Assembly: GCA_018242505.1 (NCBI GenBank)
Contig: JAFEBU010000053.1
Location: 62,001 to 126,000 of the forward strand
Direction of reading: 5' to 3'
DNA: 64,000 nt
Source of the DNA: Pseudomonadota bacterium
GTDB taxonomy: Bacteria; Pseudomonadota; Alphaproteobacteria; Reyranellales; Reyranellaceae
Shown in pieces: positions 26,418-35,011 of the stretch. The translations under genes were made by a program, and so were the position numbers. Positions within the stretch are counted from its first letter, which is position 1. Every line of letters begins with the position of its first letter. The notes beneath the pieces were generated by a model. That model did no database searches and had not been told where the DNA came from. It saw nothing but the letters and a program-made list of their open reading frames with translations.

Positions 26418-27638
26418 ATGACTGCGATCGACGCTTCGTCGTTGGAGGCGAAAAACGCCAACCGTCGCAAGGCCTATGCCTTCGTTTTGTTGGTCGGCGT
26501 TATGAGTTTTTTCGCCGATCTGACCTATGAAGGATCACGCAGCATCATAGGTCCATACCTTGCCAGCTTGGCGGCGAGTGGGACGATCGTTGGTATCGTT
26601 ACCGGCTTCGGAGAGTTACTGGGTTACGGGTTGAGGTTGGTGTCCGGACGGCTCGCCGATTCGAGCAGGCGCTATTGGTCAATCACCATATTCGGATATG
26701 TCATTCAAATGGCTGCTGTGCCAGCCTTGGCACTGACCGATAGCTGGCTCCAGGCGGCTACCCTCATCATCCTGGAGCGCGTCGGAAAAGCGATTCGCAA
26801 CCCTCCGCGTGACGTCATGCTGTCCCATGCCGGGAAGCAGGTGGGAGGATATGGCTGGGTCTTCGGTATTCACGAGGCGCTCGACCAATTCGGCGCGCTG
26901 GTCGGGCCTCTCGTCGTTGCGGTAGTGCTTGCGTACCGAAGCAACTTCCACGACGCCTTTGCCATCCTGCTTGTACCGGCGGTACTCAACCTCACATTCG
27001 TCATCGTTGCGCGATGGCGTTATCCGCGGCCCCAGGATCTGGGGAGCGGAAGCTTTACGGGTCCGAGCGGCGGCCTTCCTCGCGTGTACTGGATCTATCT
27101 TGCCGGGGCCGTCCTGGTGGCGGCTGGGTTCGCCGACTACCCACTGATCGCCTATCGCTTCAGCCAGACCCAGACGGTGCCCGGTCAATGGGTCGCGATT
27201 TTCTATGCCGTTGCAATGGCAGTGAGTGGAAGTGGATCACTGCTCCTCGGTCGGCTCTTTGATAGATATGGATTTGCTGTCTTGATTGCTCTCACCACCT
27301 TGTCCGCGCTGTTCGCGCCATTGGTGTTCCTTGGCAATTTCTGGTTTGCCCTGCTGGGCGCGGCGATCTGGGGCCTCGGCATCGGCGTCCACGAGTCGAT
27401 CATCCCGGCTGCAGTGGCGCCAATGGTATCGACAGAGCGTCGCGCATATGCCTTCGGTCTCTTCACGACAGGTTATGGCGTCTTCTGGTTCCTCGGCAGT
27501 GCCGCCATCGGCATTCTGTACGACTATTCGATCCTGGCAACGATCGCCTTTTGCGTGAGCCTGGAGCTCGCTGCAATTCCAATTTTTTTATGGGTGGCGC
27601 GTATTCATACGCCCGCAGCGATTTTGTCGGGAGGTTGA
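26418..27638 (+). CDS. MFS transporter
   Basis: 406 residues from the ATG 26418 with GAGG upstream. Twelve predicted TM helices. MFS features: FFADLTYEGSRSIIGPYLASL in helix 1 and GRLADSSRRYWSI in the 2-3 loop, the G-x-x-x-D-R/K-x-R/K motif; a second-half equivalent LLLGRLFDRYGF. It is close to the group of MFS proteins with ERVGKAIRNPPRDVMLS. The substrate is unknown. It belongs to the riboswitch-6 operon and ends one base before the next start. Confidence 0.85.
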   Translation: MTAIDASSLEAKNANRRKAYAFVLLVGVMSFFADLTYEGSRSIIGPYLASLAASGTIVGIVTGFGELLGYGLRLVSGRLADSSRRYWSITIFGYVIQMAAVPALALTDSWLQAATLIILERVGKAIRNPPRDVMLSHAGKQVGGYGWVFGIHEALDQFGALVGPLVVAVVLAYRSNFHDAFAILLVPAVLNLTFVIVARWRYPRPQDLGSGSFTGPSGGLPRVYWIYLAGAVLVAAGFADYPLIAYRFSQTQTVPGQWVAIFYAVAMAVSGSGSLLLGRLFDRYGFAVLIALTTLSALFAPLVFLGNFWFALLGAAIWGLGIGVHESIIPAAVAPMVSTERRAYAFGLFTTGYGVFWFLGSAAIGILYDYSILATIAFCVSLELAAIPIFLWVARIHTPAAILSGG

Positions 27639-27639
27639 G

Positions 27640-28590
27640 ATGGTCTCGATCTCGCGAAGTGTAGTGCGGTGGAACATCATTCGAGTCGTAATCGCTCTGG
27701 TTGGCCTTGTTCTTGCTGCCGCGGGTGTTTCCGCTGGCAGCGGGATCGGCATCCAAGGCGCAGGGCAGCGTCTGCTCGTCGAGCTACCGGGCTGGGTCCT
27801 CATGCTGCTGGTGACTCTTCTGGGCTGCGCCACGCTCTTCATTCTCTTCTTGATCGCACCGAGACCACGTAGACGACGCAAGAAGGAAGAGGAACCGCTC
27901 GAACTCTACGTTGAGCCAGTGAAGATGACACCGGGCACCATCCTGCTTCTCTTCCTCCTGGTGCTGGCACCTCTTGCCGGCGGAATTTCCTTGCTATGGT
28001 ATGGTCTCTCTGTCTACCCGCACGCCTCTGTCGGAGAAACGACCCGTGCCTCCGGGGAGACGGCAAGTCCCATCGCAGAGGCACCGACAGTAGGCGCGCC
28101 TCTGCGTTCAGCCGTCCATTCCCCTTGGGTAAGCGGTATCCTGCAGACCCTTGTCTTGGCGGCAGCACTGACGGCCGTCGGCATTGTGATCTGGCTGTAT
28201 ATTGGCGTTCGGCCATTCGGACGGGGGAGGGTACCACTTCCGCTCGTCTACTCAGCCCTTGCAACCGCGGTGGACGACAGCCTGGAGGATATTCGGCGCG
28301 AACCCGATGCGCGTCGGGCCATCGTCCGGTGCTATCGCCGCTTCGAGATCGCACTCGCTACGGCCGACATTCGTCGTGCCCCTTGGGAGACTGTTGTGGA
28401 GTTCATGGAAACGGCTCTCGAACATCCGCGTTTACCGAAGAACAAGGTGCAAGACCTGATCCATCTGCTGGAAATTGCACGCTTCAGCCTGCACGAGGTC
28501 GGTGACGGCGAACGTAAAATGGCTTGGGAGGCACTGCTGTCAATCAGGGCCGCGCTCAGAGGAGAGGGTACAGATGCCTCGCCCCCATGA
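27640..28590 (+). CDS. Membrane protein with DUF4129-like C-terminal domain
   Basis: 316 residues with three TM segments (about 14-32, 50-72, 97-122) and another at 165-188, then a cytoplasmic domain from about 205 (LVYSALATAVDDSLEDIRREPDARRAIVRCYRRFE...PWETVVEFM). This is the DUF4129 signature seen in proteins encoded with MoxR ATPases and transglutaminase-like proteins. Its neighbours fit: the MoxR and DUF58 genes follow. Likely a membrane component of a MoxR-regulated complex. Confidence 0.72.
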   Translation: MVSISRSVVRWNIIRVVIALVGLVLAAAGVSAGSGIGIQGAGQRLLVELPGWVLMLLVTLLGCATLFILFLIAPRPRRRRKKEEEPLELYVEPVKMTPGTILLLFLLVLAPLAGGISLLWYGLSVYPHASVGETTRASGETASPIAEAPTVGAPLRSAVHSPWVSGILQTLVLAAALTAVGIVIWLYIGVRPFGRGRVPLPLVYSALATAVDDSLEDIRREPDARRAIVRCYRRFEIALATADIRRAPWETVVEFMETALEHPRLPKNKVQDLIHLLEIARFSLHEVGDGERKMAWEALLSIRAALRGEGTDASPP

Positions 28591-29050
28591 TCGAGCCTGG
28601 CTAGGCCTGCTCGTCCGCTATATCGTTCTGATAGCGGCTCTCTTTTTCATCACATTCATCGCCTACACCGTGGTGGGCGCCGAGAACAGATTGCTTGTGC
28701 TTCGACTTGCCGTGGCGACGTTTGCCTGCGTCGCGCTCGTCGACATTCGTCGCCACCATGGTCAACGAGCAGAAGAGACCTCTCCTTCACAATTTGAACG
28801 AGCTTTGCACGAGGAAGCACCCGACGTCACAGTCGCGCCGATACTGCGGCGACTTCAAGAAGAACTGAAGTTCAGTACAGCCAGCCGGCGCTATTTCAAG
28901 AACGTACTCTGGCCTCGCCTCGAGGAGCTGGCCAAGGTCGCTGGAGTGCACGGCCACGTGCCTGAGCCAATGGCACGAGCCTGGCCGCGCCGAGGACTGT
29001 CTTTGCAAACGATCGCAAACGCGATTGATCGGATTGGGAGCGTGCGATGA
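28574..29050 (+). CDS. Two-TM membrane protein of the MoxR operon
   Basis: 158 residues from the ATG 28574, overlapping the previous gene by 17 bases, with GAGGAGAGGG upstream. Two TM helices at about 9-30 and 38-55, then a soluble helical domain (EAPDVTVAPILRRLQEELKFS, KNVLWPRLEELAKVAG). No named family is recognised, but such small proteins typically lie between DUF4129 and MoxR genes. The stop overlaps the MoxR start. Confidence 0.7.
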   Translation: MPRPHDRAWLGLLVRYIVLIAALFFITFIAYTVVGAENRLLVLRLAVATFACVALVDIRRHHGQRAEETSPSQFERALHEEAPDVTVAPILRRLQEELKFSTASRRYFKNVLWPRLEELAKVAGVHGHVPEPMARAWPRRGLSLQTIANAIDRIGSVR

Positions 29051-30003
29051 AGGTCGCCGACGTGAAAGACCACTGCCAACCTGTACTCGACGCGATATCG
29101 ACTGTTGTCGTGGGCAAGGATGTAGTGCTGCGCCAAATCCTGGCCGGAGTCCTAGCGTCAGGGCACATCCTAATCGAGGATTATCCAGGCCTTGCTAAGA
29201 CATTGATTGTGCGGCTCTTCGGCCAGGCGCTGGATCTGAAGTTCAGCCGCATCCAGTTTACCCCCGATCTGTTACCCGGCGACATCACAGGCGGTTCCAT
29301 TTATAATCAGCGGGAAAGCCGGTTCGAGTTCAGGTCGGGTCCGGTGTTCACCCATCTCCTGCTCGCCGATGAGGTCAATCGGGCAACGCCCAAGACTCAG
29401 TCCGCGCTGCTCGAGGCCATGCAGGAAAGACAGGTCACGATCGATGGTCAGTCACACTCGCTGAGGCCGCCGTTTATCGTCATAGCGACTCAGAATCCCA
29501 TCGATCTTGAGGGAACCTATCCGCTCCCTGAGGCGCAGCTCGACCGTTTCCTAATGCGGATTGTTGTCGGTTATCCCGAGCGTGACGAGGAGCGCGAAAT
29601 ATTGCGGCGCCGGCGGGAGCGGCGCCGGGAGCAAGCCGAAGTTCCCAAGCTGGTCTCTCGTGACATGTTGTTGGCGATGCAGGCAGCCACCGAAGACGTC
29701 CATATCGACAACACTGTCGACGAATATATCGTCGATCTGGTGCGTGCGACTCGCGCGGACAATCGCGTGGCGTTGGGGGTGTCGCCCCGCGGCGCATTGG
29801 CCTTTCAAAGCGTCGTTCGTGCGGTGGCCGCGCTTCAAGGGCGTGACTTCGTGACACCGGATGACGTCAAGGCCATTGCACTGCCGGTGCTCGCGCATCG
29901 CATCGTGCTCCGCCCTGAATTGTGGGTGGCGCGAGTATCGTCTACCGATGTCGTCGGCGAGATCCTCAATCGGGTGCCGACGCCCAAGCTGGAAATGGCA
30001 TGA
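29047..30003 (+). CDS. MoxR family AAA+ ATPase
   Basis: 318 residues. Walker A region HILIEDYPGLAKTLIVR, Walker B and sensor LLADEVNRATPKTQSALLEAMQE, then FIVIATQNPIDLEGTYPLPEAQLDRFLM, all standard for MoxR. A C-terminal lid domain is present (VSPRGALAFQSVVRAVAALQG). MoxR ATPases act as chaperones or activators for von Willebrand-type partners such as the DUF58 protein encoded next with an ATGA overlap. Part of the riboswitch-6 operon. Confidence 0.93.
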   Translation: MKVADVKDHCQPVLDAISTVVVGKDVVLRQILAGVLASGHILIEDYPGLAKTLIVRLFGQALDLKFSRIQFTPDLLPGDITGGSIYNQRESRFEFRSGPVFTHLLLADEVNRATPKTQSALLEAMQERQVTIDGQSHSLRPPFIVIATQNPIDLEGTYPLPEAQLDRFLMRIVVGYPERDEEREILRRRRERRREQAEVPKLVSRDMLLAMQAATEDVHIDNTVDEYIVDLVRATRADNRVALGVSPRGALAFQSVVRAVAALQGRDFVTPDDVKAIALPVLAHRIVLRPELWVARVSSTDVVGEILNRVPTPKLEMA

Positions 30004-31277
30004 AGTCAATACAGTCGCCCTTGTTCGCGAGTCTCTCGCTGCTAACGGCATGGGCCCTCGTGCTGGGCCTTGTTTCCGGCCGGCCCGAATTATTCTTCGT
30101 CAGCGTACCCCTTGTTGCAGCGTTATTGTTTGCGGGAAAGCCCATTACGGCATCTCATTTCCGATTGACGGTGTCGGTATCGTCCGCGCGGCTGGTCGAG
30201 GGTGACGAGTTGGAGATCGTTGCAACAGTCACGGCACGGAAATCGATGGGGGTGATCGAGATCATCCTTCCTCTGCCGGGAACGTTCACGTCAGCGAAGT
30301 ACAATCGCCACCTTGTGACCAGTCTGCGGCCGGGTGAGAGTTCCGAGTGGACGATAAAAGTGCGCTCTGTCGGCCGCAATCGCTGCCAGTTGGGACCCTT
30401 TCCGGTACGGCTTTCGAGCTATTCGGGCTTGTACGTGGAGGAGGCGACTGTTGGCTCGACAATCGAGATAAACACCTACGCGCGCATTCCGCGCATCCGG
30501 CGGCTTCCTCGACCTGGCCGAACAAGATCGTCCTTTGGTAACTATGTATCGGAGCAGTTCGGTGGCGGACTTGAACCTGGCGAAATCCGGCCTTTTGCGT
30601 CGGGAGATCGAGTCCGCCAGGTGAATTGGCCCGCCTCATTGAGGCTTGGGCGCCTCTACGTCACGCAGTTCCTGCAGGAGCGGAATGCCGATGTGGTGTT
30701 TCTGCTGGACACCCTAGCAGAGAGCGGGGCTCGACCCAATTCGTCGCTCGACGTCTCGATACGCGCCGTTGCCGGATTGGCTTCCGCATATATCGCGCGC
30801 AAGGATCGAGTGGGGCTCATTGAATTTGGTGGCTTTCTGCGTTGGCTGAAACCCGCCGCCGGTCGACGCCAGCTCGAAACTCTCCTGGAAGCCATGCTTC
30901 CGGCGACGCCCATCTTTACCTATACCACCAGGACCCTCGATTACGTTCCAGCCGCCGCCTTGCCACGACAAGCGCTCGTCATTGCGGTAAGTCCGTTGAT
31001 CGATGACCGATTTGCCAAGGCAATGATAAATCTCGCGGGTCGTGGGTATGCGCTGCTCCTTATTGCCGTCTCGCCGATCGAACTGACACGCCGCGCCCTG
31101 CCGGCTTCACACCTCACGGATGTCGCCTGCCGGCTGTGGACGCTGGAGTTTCGGAATCGCCTGCAGGAGCTGCGTGGCAATGGGCTGAACATCGTCGAGT
31201 GGAAGGCCGAGGAGCCACTGGAGACCGCCCTGGCGTCGGTCGATCGGCGCGCCGTTCCAGGAGGGCACGCGGCATGA
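30000..31277 (+). CDS. DUF58 domain protein (vWA-like partner of MoxR)
   Basis: 425 residues from the ATG overlapping the MoxR stop. Two N-terminal TM helices, then a beta-rich domain (RLVEGDELEIVATVTARK) and the DUF58 core: EIRPFASGDRVRQVNWPASLRLGRLYVTQF followed by a vWA-like part with DVVFLLDT. Together with MoxR it forms the usual pair. Its in vivo role is unclear; cell-envelope stress is commonly proposed. Confidence 0.88.
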   Translation: MKSIQSPLFASLSLLTAWALVLGLVSGRPELFFVSVPLVAALLFAGKPITASHFRLTVSVSSARLVEGDELEIVATVTARKSMGVIEIILPLPGTFTSAKYNRHLVTSLRPGESSEWTIKVRSVGRNRCQLGPFPVRLSSYSGLYVEEATVGSTIEINTYARIPRIRRLPRPGRTRSSFGNYVSEQFGGGLEPGEIRPFASGDRVRQVNWPASLRLGRLYVTQFLQERNADVVFLLDTLAESGARPNSSLDVSIRAVAGLASAYIARKDRVGLIEFGGFLRWLKPAAGRRQLETLLEAMLPATPIFTYTTRTLDYVPAAALPRQALVIAVSPLIDDRFAKAMINLAGRGYALLLIAVSPIELTRRALPASHLTDVACRLWTLEFRNRLQELRGNGLNIVEWKAEEPLETALASVDRRAVPGGHAA

Positions 31278-31777
31278 TGCGCTTTGTCCCAACTATCGCC
31301 ATTCCCATCCTCGTGGGCTTGCCTGTATCGATGCAGGCGTCCTTGGAGGTCGCTTTCACCGCGACAGTCTCCGGCGTCGTTTGTGCTGTTGGAGTCTCAA
31401 GGTCATCGTTGGCTGCCGTCACAACTGGGGCGGTTATCGCATTGATCGCCGTCACACTGGCTCAGTGGGAATCACCTTCGTCCATCGGTGCCGCCAGCGC
31501 AGCAGTCTTTGGTTTGGCGATACTGCTTCTGGTCGAAGGAACGTATTTCACTCATCGCTACCGAAAGGCACTGGTGGCGCGGATCGTATGGCGGCGCCAG
31601 GGGATTTGGTGGGCCGCTCGGGCTGCCATGGCGTTGGGCGCCTCGCTCCTCGTTGCGGCTCTTGCTTCGGCCCTTGCCCCGTTGCTTCCGGCGTTTCCGG
31701 CATTGTTTCTGGCAGGCGGTGGCGTCCTGCTGGTTTTTGCGGCGGCCCTTCCGTTCGGGCGCAAGTCCGAGAACTGA
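31274..31777 (+). CDS. Four-TM membrane protein, operon partner
   Basis: 167 residues starting at ATGATG that overlaps the DUF58 stop. Four hydrophobic helices (about 5-40, 45-65, 78-95 and 110-160). No family recognised. Its codons for VWRRQGIWWAARAAMAL lie in the 69-bp segment also found exactly at 4629-4697. Here the segment is in frame in an intact gene, so this copy is the source. Confidence 0.7.
   Translation: MMRFVPTIAIPILVGLPVSMQASLEVAFTATVSGVVCAVGVSRSSLAAVTTGAVIALIAVTLAQWESPSSIGAASAAVFGLAILLLVEGTYFTHRYRKALVARIVWRRQGIWWAARAAMALGASLLVAALASALAPLLPAFPALFLAGGGVLLVFAAALPFGRKSEN
31588..31656 (+). repeat. 69-bp exact repeat, source copy
   Basis: Internal coding segment of the gene at 31274-31777, identical to 4629-4697. 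The flanks of the two copies share nothing beyond the repeat. Confidence 0.9.
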
Positions 31778-31783
31778 AGAAGC

Positions 31784-31990
31784 GTGTTCGAGCGCATCAC
31801 CTTCGACGCCAATGTCATGGGTGGTCGGGCGTGCATCCGAGGCACGCGAATCTCAGTCTCGGTGATTGTTTCCCAGCTCGCTTATGGGAGTACCGTAGAG
31901 GAGATCACCAGGGAATATCCTGATCTCGAACATGAAGATGTCATGCAGGCGTTGCAGTATGCGGCCTGGGTGACGGCGACCCGATCGTGA
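31784..31990 (+). CDS. DUF433 antitoxin-like protein
   Basis: 68 residues, GTG start seven bases after the preceding gene. DUF433 features: ITFDANVMGGRACIRGTRISVSVIVSQLAYG and YPDLEHEDVMQALQYAAW, a helix-turn-helix-like fold used by VapB45-type antitoxins. Followed six bases later by its expected DUF5615 partner. It lies at the 3' end of the riboswitch-6 operon, which is unusual for a toxin-antitoxin pair. Confidence 0.88.
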   Translation: MFERITFDANVMGGRACIRGTRISVSVIVSQLAYGSTVEEITREYPDLEHEDVMQALQYAAWVTATRS

Positions 31991-31996
31991 GTTGCC

Positions 31997-32371
31997 ATGC
32001 GCTTGCTCGCCGACATGAATGTAAGCTGCTCTGTCGTAAGATATCTGCGAGACAAAGGCCATGACGTCGAGCATCTGCGCGAGCTCAAAATGCAGAATGC
32101 TACGGAGACCGAGCTTTTTGCCCGGGCCAGCCTGCATAGACGGATCATCCTGACGATCGACTTCGATGCGCAACATCAGGTTGGGTCGGCGATCGTGCCG
32201 CCACAAATGGTAATCCTTCGTCTCAACGACGTGCGGGTGGCGCGTATCATAGATCAACTGTCGACGGTACTCGACGATGCAGAGAGGCTCCTCGCGAAGG
32301 GTGCAATGGTCATTGTTGTGGACGATCAGGGTATACGAGGTCGAGGGGCAACGTTAAGTCAAGGCCAGTAG
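31997..32371 (+). CDS. DUF5615 PIN-like toxin protein
   Basis: 124 residues: MRLLADMNVSCSVVRYLRDKGHDV carries the first PIN-like Asp, and RIILTIDFDAQH the later acidic pair, as in DUF5615 (VapC45-like) ribonuclease-type toxins. Paired with the DUF433 gene just upstream. The 3' end overlaps the convergent Cys-rich gene by 18 bases. Confidence 0.87.
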   Translation: MRLLADMNVSCSVVRYLRDKGHDVEHLRELKMQNATETELFARASLHRRIILTIDFDAQHQVGSAIVPPQMVILRLNDVRVARIIDQLSTVLDDAERLLAKGAMVIVVDDQGIRGRGATLSQGQ

Positions 32372-33103
32372 GGGACGCCAGCCGCTCAGCCAGCCGATGG
32401 TTGTCAGCAGGGCGGCATGACCCTCCGGTCTCTCCGTGCCTTCATTTCCCAGCGTGTAGGAACGATCCAATATCGATACATGATTATATGTTGTCTCCAA
32501 GAGAGCTTGCAGCGATCGGATTTGGTTCTCTGTCGGTGTATTGCGCTGCGCGAGAATATGCGGGCGACATAACGTGTTGTCTGCAGAAAGATCATCCGTA
32601 CGTGGCGAGCCCGCACATAGCTGGCAAGCATTGGGCTGCCAGAGTTCGCGATAGCGCCGAGCATAGGAAACCAAAGCGTCCGTTCGCCGCCCCTGATCAA
32701 GTAACTCCGATTTGGCCAGGCCATTTGTTGCCCAATACAAGCCCATATCGCATGCCATGCATGGGCCGGTTGCCCGCATGCATCGCCTGAATCGCAGTGG
32801 CCGAAAGGGGCCAGAGCGCGGAATGTGGCTCAGGCATCGGTCGAGGAGGTCGACATAGAGAACGGTTGGCCCCAGGACGTAGTCCGAACGAAAAGCCGTC
32901 TCGACAGCAAGAGCAGCCCAGGCATGGCGCTCACAAAGGCCCCACGCACGGCGTAGGGCCCACCGCACGCCCGCATTCATGATGCTTCCTTGTATAAACC
33001 AGTAGAAATAGTGAATCTCGCCGTCGCTTAGAGGCCAGAAGGGAACGAGTCGCAGTTGAGGGTCCTCGTATGATCCTGCTCTCAGGCCCCGCCGCCATTT
33101 CAT
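32354..33103 (-). CDS. Cys/His-rich protein related to the C-terminus of a dynamin-like GTPase
   Basis: 249 residues. Repeated Cys/His units: GLCERHAW near 56, CMACDMGLYW near 115, CQLCAGSPR near 162 and TLCRPH near 176. This spacing of CxxC and C-x-x-H repeats resembles DUF6062-like proteins and is close to the C-terminal half of the GTPase at 7394-9022. Metal binding is likely. The start overlaps the CNNM gene stop (ATGA). Third gene of the riboswitch-7 operon. Confidence 0.65.
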   Translation of the reverse strand: MKWRRGLRAGSYEDPQLRLVPFWPLSDGEIHYFYWFIQGSIMNAGVRWALRRAWGLCERHAWAALAVETAFRSDYVLGPTVLYVDLLDRCLSHIPRSGPFRPLRFRRCMRATGPCMACDMGLYWATNGLAKSELLDQGRRTDALVSYARRYRELWQPNACQLCAGSPRTDDLSADNTLCRPHILAQRNTPTENQIRSLQALLETTYNHVSILDRSYTLGNEGTERPEGHAALLTTIGWLSGWRPLLALT

Positions 33104-34176
33104 GGTTCGAGGTCTGTTCGAGGACGGCGAAGGCGGGCGAGACGATGCTTGCGCAGATTGGTCACAATCGGCCGTAATCCAGCGATTGCTTCGGCCTCGT
33201 CGGTGATCTCCATACCAAGGATCGTCTCAAACAGGTCCTCCAGCGTGACGAGGCCAAGAGAGACGTCGTTCGGACCCGTAACGAGTGCAAGCGCCTCGCG
33301 GTTCTGGAGAATATGCTCAACGGCCTTTCCGACCTGCGTTGTTGGCGGAAGCTTGGGGATTGGGTGAAGGAAGGATATGAGCTTGCGTTCTCCATTGTCG
33401 TCGAGGGCAAATTCCTTCAGAACCTGTCGATGCGAAAGATAGCCGACGATGTGTGCACGATCGTCCTGAAACAGGGGAATCCGGCTAAAGGCATCCGACT
33501 CCGCAGTTGCGACAAGATCCGCCACCGTCTGATCGACGTTCATCATGAAGATCATCGGAAGGGGTGTCATTACATCCGCAAGGGTAACGTCGCGGCTATA
33601 GATCAGATTTCCGATCAGCGTGGATTCCGCCAGAGAAATCGTGCCTTCGCCGCGTGCGCTACCGACAATCAGCGCGAATTCGCGGCGTGACAGCCGTTCT
33701 CGAGGTCGTCGTGCGAGCAGACGAATGAGCGCGTTCGTAACGATCACCGCCGGTGTCATGATCCAGATGAGAGGTGCTAAAGCATGACCAGTGAAAGCGG
33801 ATAACCGGCCTGCATACCTGGTCGCTAATGTCTTGGGAATGATCTCGGAAATCAGGAGCAGCAGGAGGGTGAGCGTTGCGGAAACGTAACCCACGCTGGC
33901 TTCGCCGAACTCGGCTGCGGTTTGGGCGCCTGCCAGTGTGGCGCCGAGCGTGCCGGCAAGCGTATTTAGGACCAGGATCGCGCTGATGGCGTCGTCGATG
34001 CGGTTCCGTTTGATCTCAAGGAGACGGGCTGCGCCTGTACTTCCGCCGGCCGTGCGCTCGAGGAGAGCCGTCATTCGGACAGAAAGCAGGGTGGTCTCCA
34101 GTAGTGAGCATAGAAGCACTACGGCGACGGGCACGACGATCCACAGGACAAGCAGTGTCATTGGGTGGGCTACCAT
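33100..34176 (-). CDS. CNNM/CorC-type membrane protein (DUF21 plus CBS pair)
   Basis: 358 residues. Four N-terminal helices form a DUF21 domain (CSLLETTLLSVRM, ISEIIPKTLATRYAG) and a CBS pair follows (VMTPLPMIFMMNVDQTVADLVATAESDAFSRIPLF, ILQNREALALVTGPNDVSLGLVTLEDLFETILG). The family moves or senses Mg2+ and similar cations. Fluoride toxicity often involves Mg-F or Al-F complexes, which could explain riboswitch control, though this is inference. Located 30 bases after the NUDIX gene. Confidence 0.87.
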   Translation of the reverse strand: MVAHPMTLLVLWIVVPVAVVLLCSLLETTLLSVRMTALLERTAGGSTGAARLLEIKRNRIDDAISAILVLNTLAGTLGATLAGAQTAAEFGEASVGYVSATLTLLLLLISEIIPKTLATRYAGRLSAFTGHALAPLIWIMTPAVIVTNALIRLLARRPRERLSRREFALIVGSARGEGTISLAESTLIGNLIYSRDVTLADVMTPLPMIFMMNVDQTVADLVATAESDAFSRIPLFQDDRAHIVGYLSHRQVLKEFALDDNGERKLISFLHPIPKLPPTTQVGKAVEHILQNREALALVTGPNDVSLGLVTLEDLFETILGMEITDEAEAIAGLRPIVTNLRKHRLARLRRPRTDLEP

Positions 34177-34205
34177 TGACCTCGTCGAAAGCTCTGCGGC
34201 AGAGG

Positions 34206-34820
34206 CTAGCTGCTCTTGTGGCCGAGCTTCTCTGAGACGCGACGAAGCAACTCATAGAGTTCGCGTTCGTCGACCCGGTCGGCGGCCATGACGATGCGGA
34301 TGATCGGGTCATCCAGTAGTTCGGATAATCGCTTATCGAGTGGCTTACCGATCTCTGGGAACTCGGCCAGGAGGTCAAGGTAGACTTGCCGTTTGAAGGA
34401 TACGATGAGGTGCGGAAGGTCGTCCGCGGGTACCCATTTCCAGGCGGAGAATTCCGGATTCTGTGTCTGCAGGTTGATGTCTGAGTCGGTACCGGTAAAG
34501 TGCATGACAAACCATTTTTGCCTTTGCCCGCGCCACGGTTTGTCCCAAGTGTTCTTTAGAAGTGGCTCCGGCAGATCGTAGCGAAGCCAGGTCGCGCTTT
34601 CGCCCACGATCTCTGCCTTGTCAGTTCCAATCTCCTCGCGGAGTTCGCGCAAGGCAGCCTCGCGCGGCGACTCGCCCTGGTCGATCCCTCCTTGCGGCAT
34701 TTGCCAGGCATCCGGAACATCGATGCGACGCGCAACGAGCACTTCGCCTCTGCCATTCAGCAGCATAATCCCGACGCTTGGGCGATAGTTGACATCTATC
34801 GCGGTCAAAGTCCTAGCCAT
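34206..34820 (-). CDS. NUDIX hydrolase, RppH-like
   Basis: 204 residues from the ATG 34820. The frame extends much further upstream, but that region is the riboswitch-7 leader. RppH-like: YRPSVGIMLLNGRGEVLVARR, WQMPQGGIDQGESPREAALR, then LREEIG with the Nudix Glu residues, and a YDLPEPLLKNTWDKPWRGQRQKWF loop. RppH removes pyrophosphate from RNA 5' ends. A C-terminal extension (about residues 150-204) is longer than usual. Pyrophosphate metabolism is fluoride-sensitive, so an extra copy under fluoride control is sensible but unproven. Confidence 0.85.
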   Translation of the reverse strand: MARTLTAIDVNYRPSVGIMLLNGRGEVLVARRIDVPDAWQMPQGGIDQGESPREAALRELREEIGTDKAEIVGESATWLRYDLPEPLLKNTWDKPWRGQRQKWFVMHFTGTDSDINLQTQNPEFSAWKWVPADDLPHLIVSFKRQVYLDLLAEFPEIGKPLDKRLSELLDDPIIRIVMAADRVDERELYELLRRVSEKLGHKSS

Positions 34821-34882
34821 TGGCAACCTCCAACGCGAAGCGTTGCGATACAGTAGCCAGGCGCAAAACGGTGGGAGGAGAA

Positions 34883-34901
34883 GCCCGCCGTTGTGGCGGG
34901 C
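34883..34901 (-). terminator. Terminator-like hairpin below riboswitch 7
   Basis: Minus strand GCCCGCC-ACAAC-GGCGGGC followed by TTCTCCTCC, a strong stem with a pyrimidine tail that is poor in U. It may be an expression platform or a weak terminator. Confidence 0.55.
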
Positions 34902-34929
34902 CTGGCTGGAGTCCCGCCACGTAGTCACA

Positions 34930-34978
34930 TGGCAGGAATCATCAGCCTTTCGGCGGTTATGGGGGATTCCTTCCCCGT
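34930..34978 (-). promoter_or_regulatory. Fluoride riboswitch 7
   Basis: Minus strand GGGGAAGGAATCCCCC, ACCGCC, GGCTGATGATTCCTGCC. The helix is GGAAT/ATTCC here instead of GGAGT/ACTCC, a clear compensatory change. Promoter: TTGACC (35010-35015), 16-base spacer, TATACT (34988-34993), overlapping the 3' end of the HEAT gene. It controls the NUDIX/CNNM/Cys-rich operon. Confidence 0.92.
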
Positions 34979-35011
34979 CAATGCAACAGTATAAGCCGTC
35001 GGCAAAAAGGG

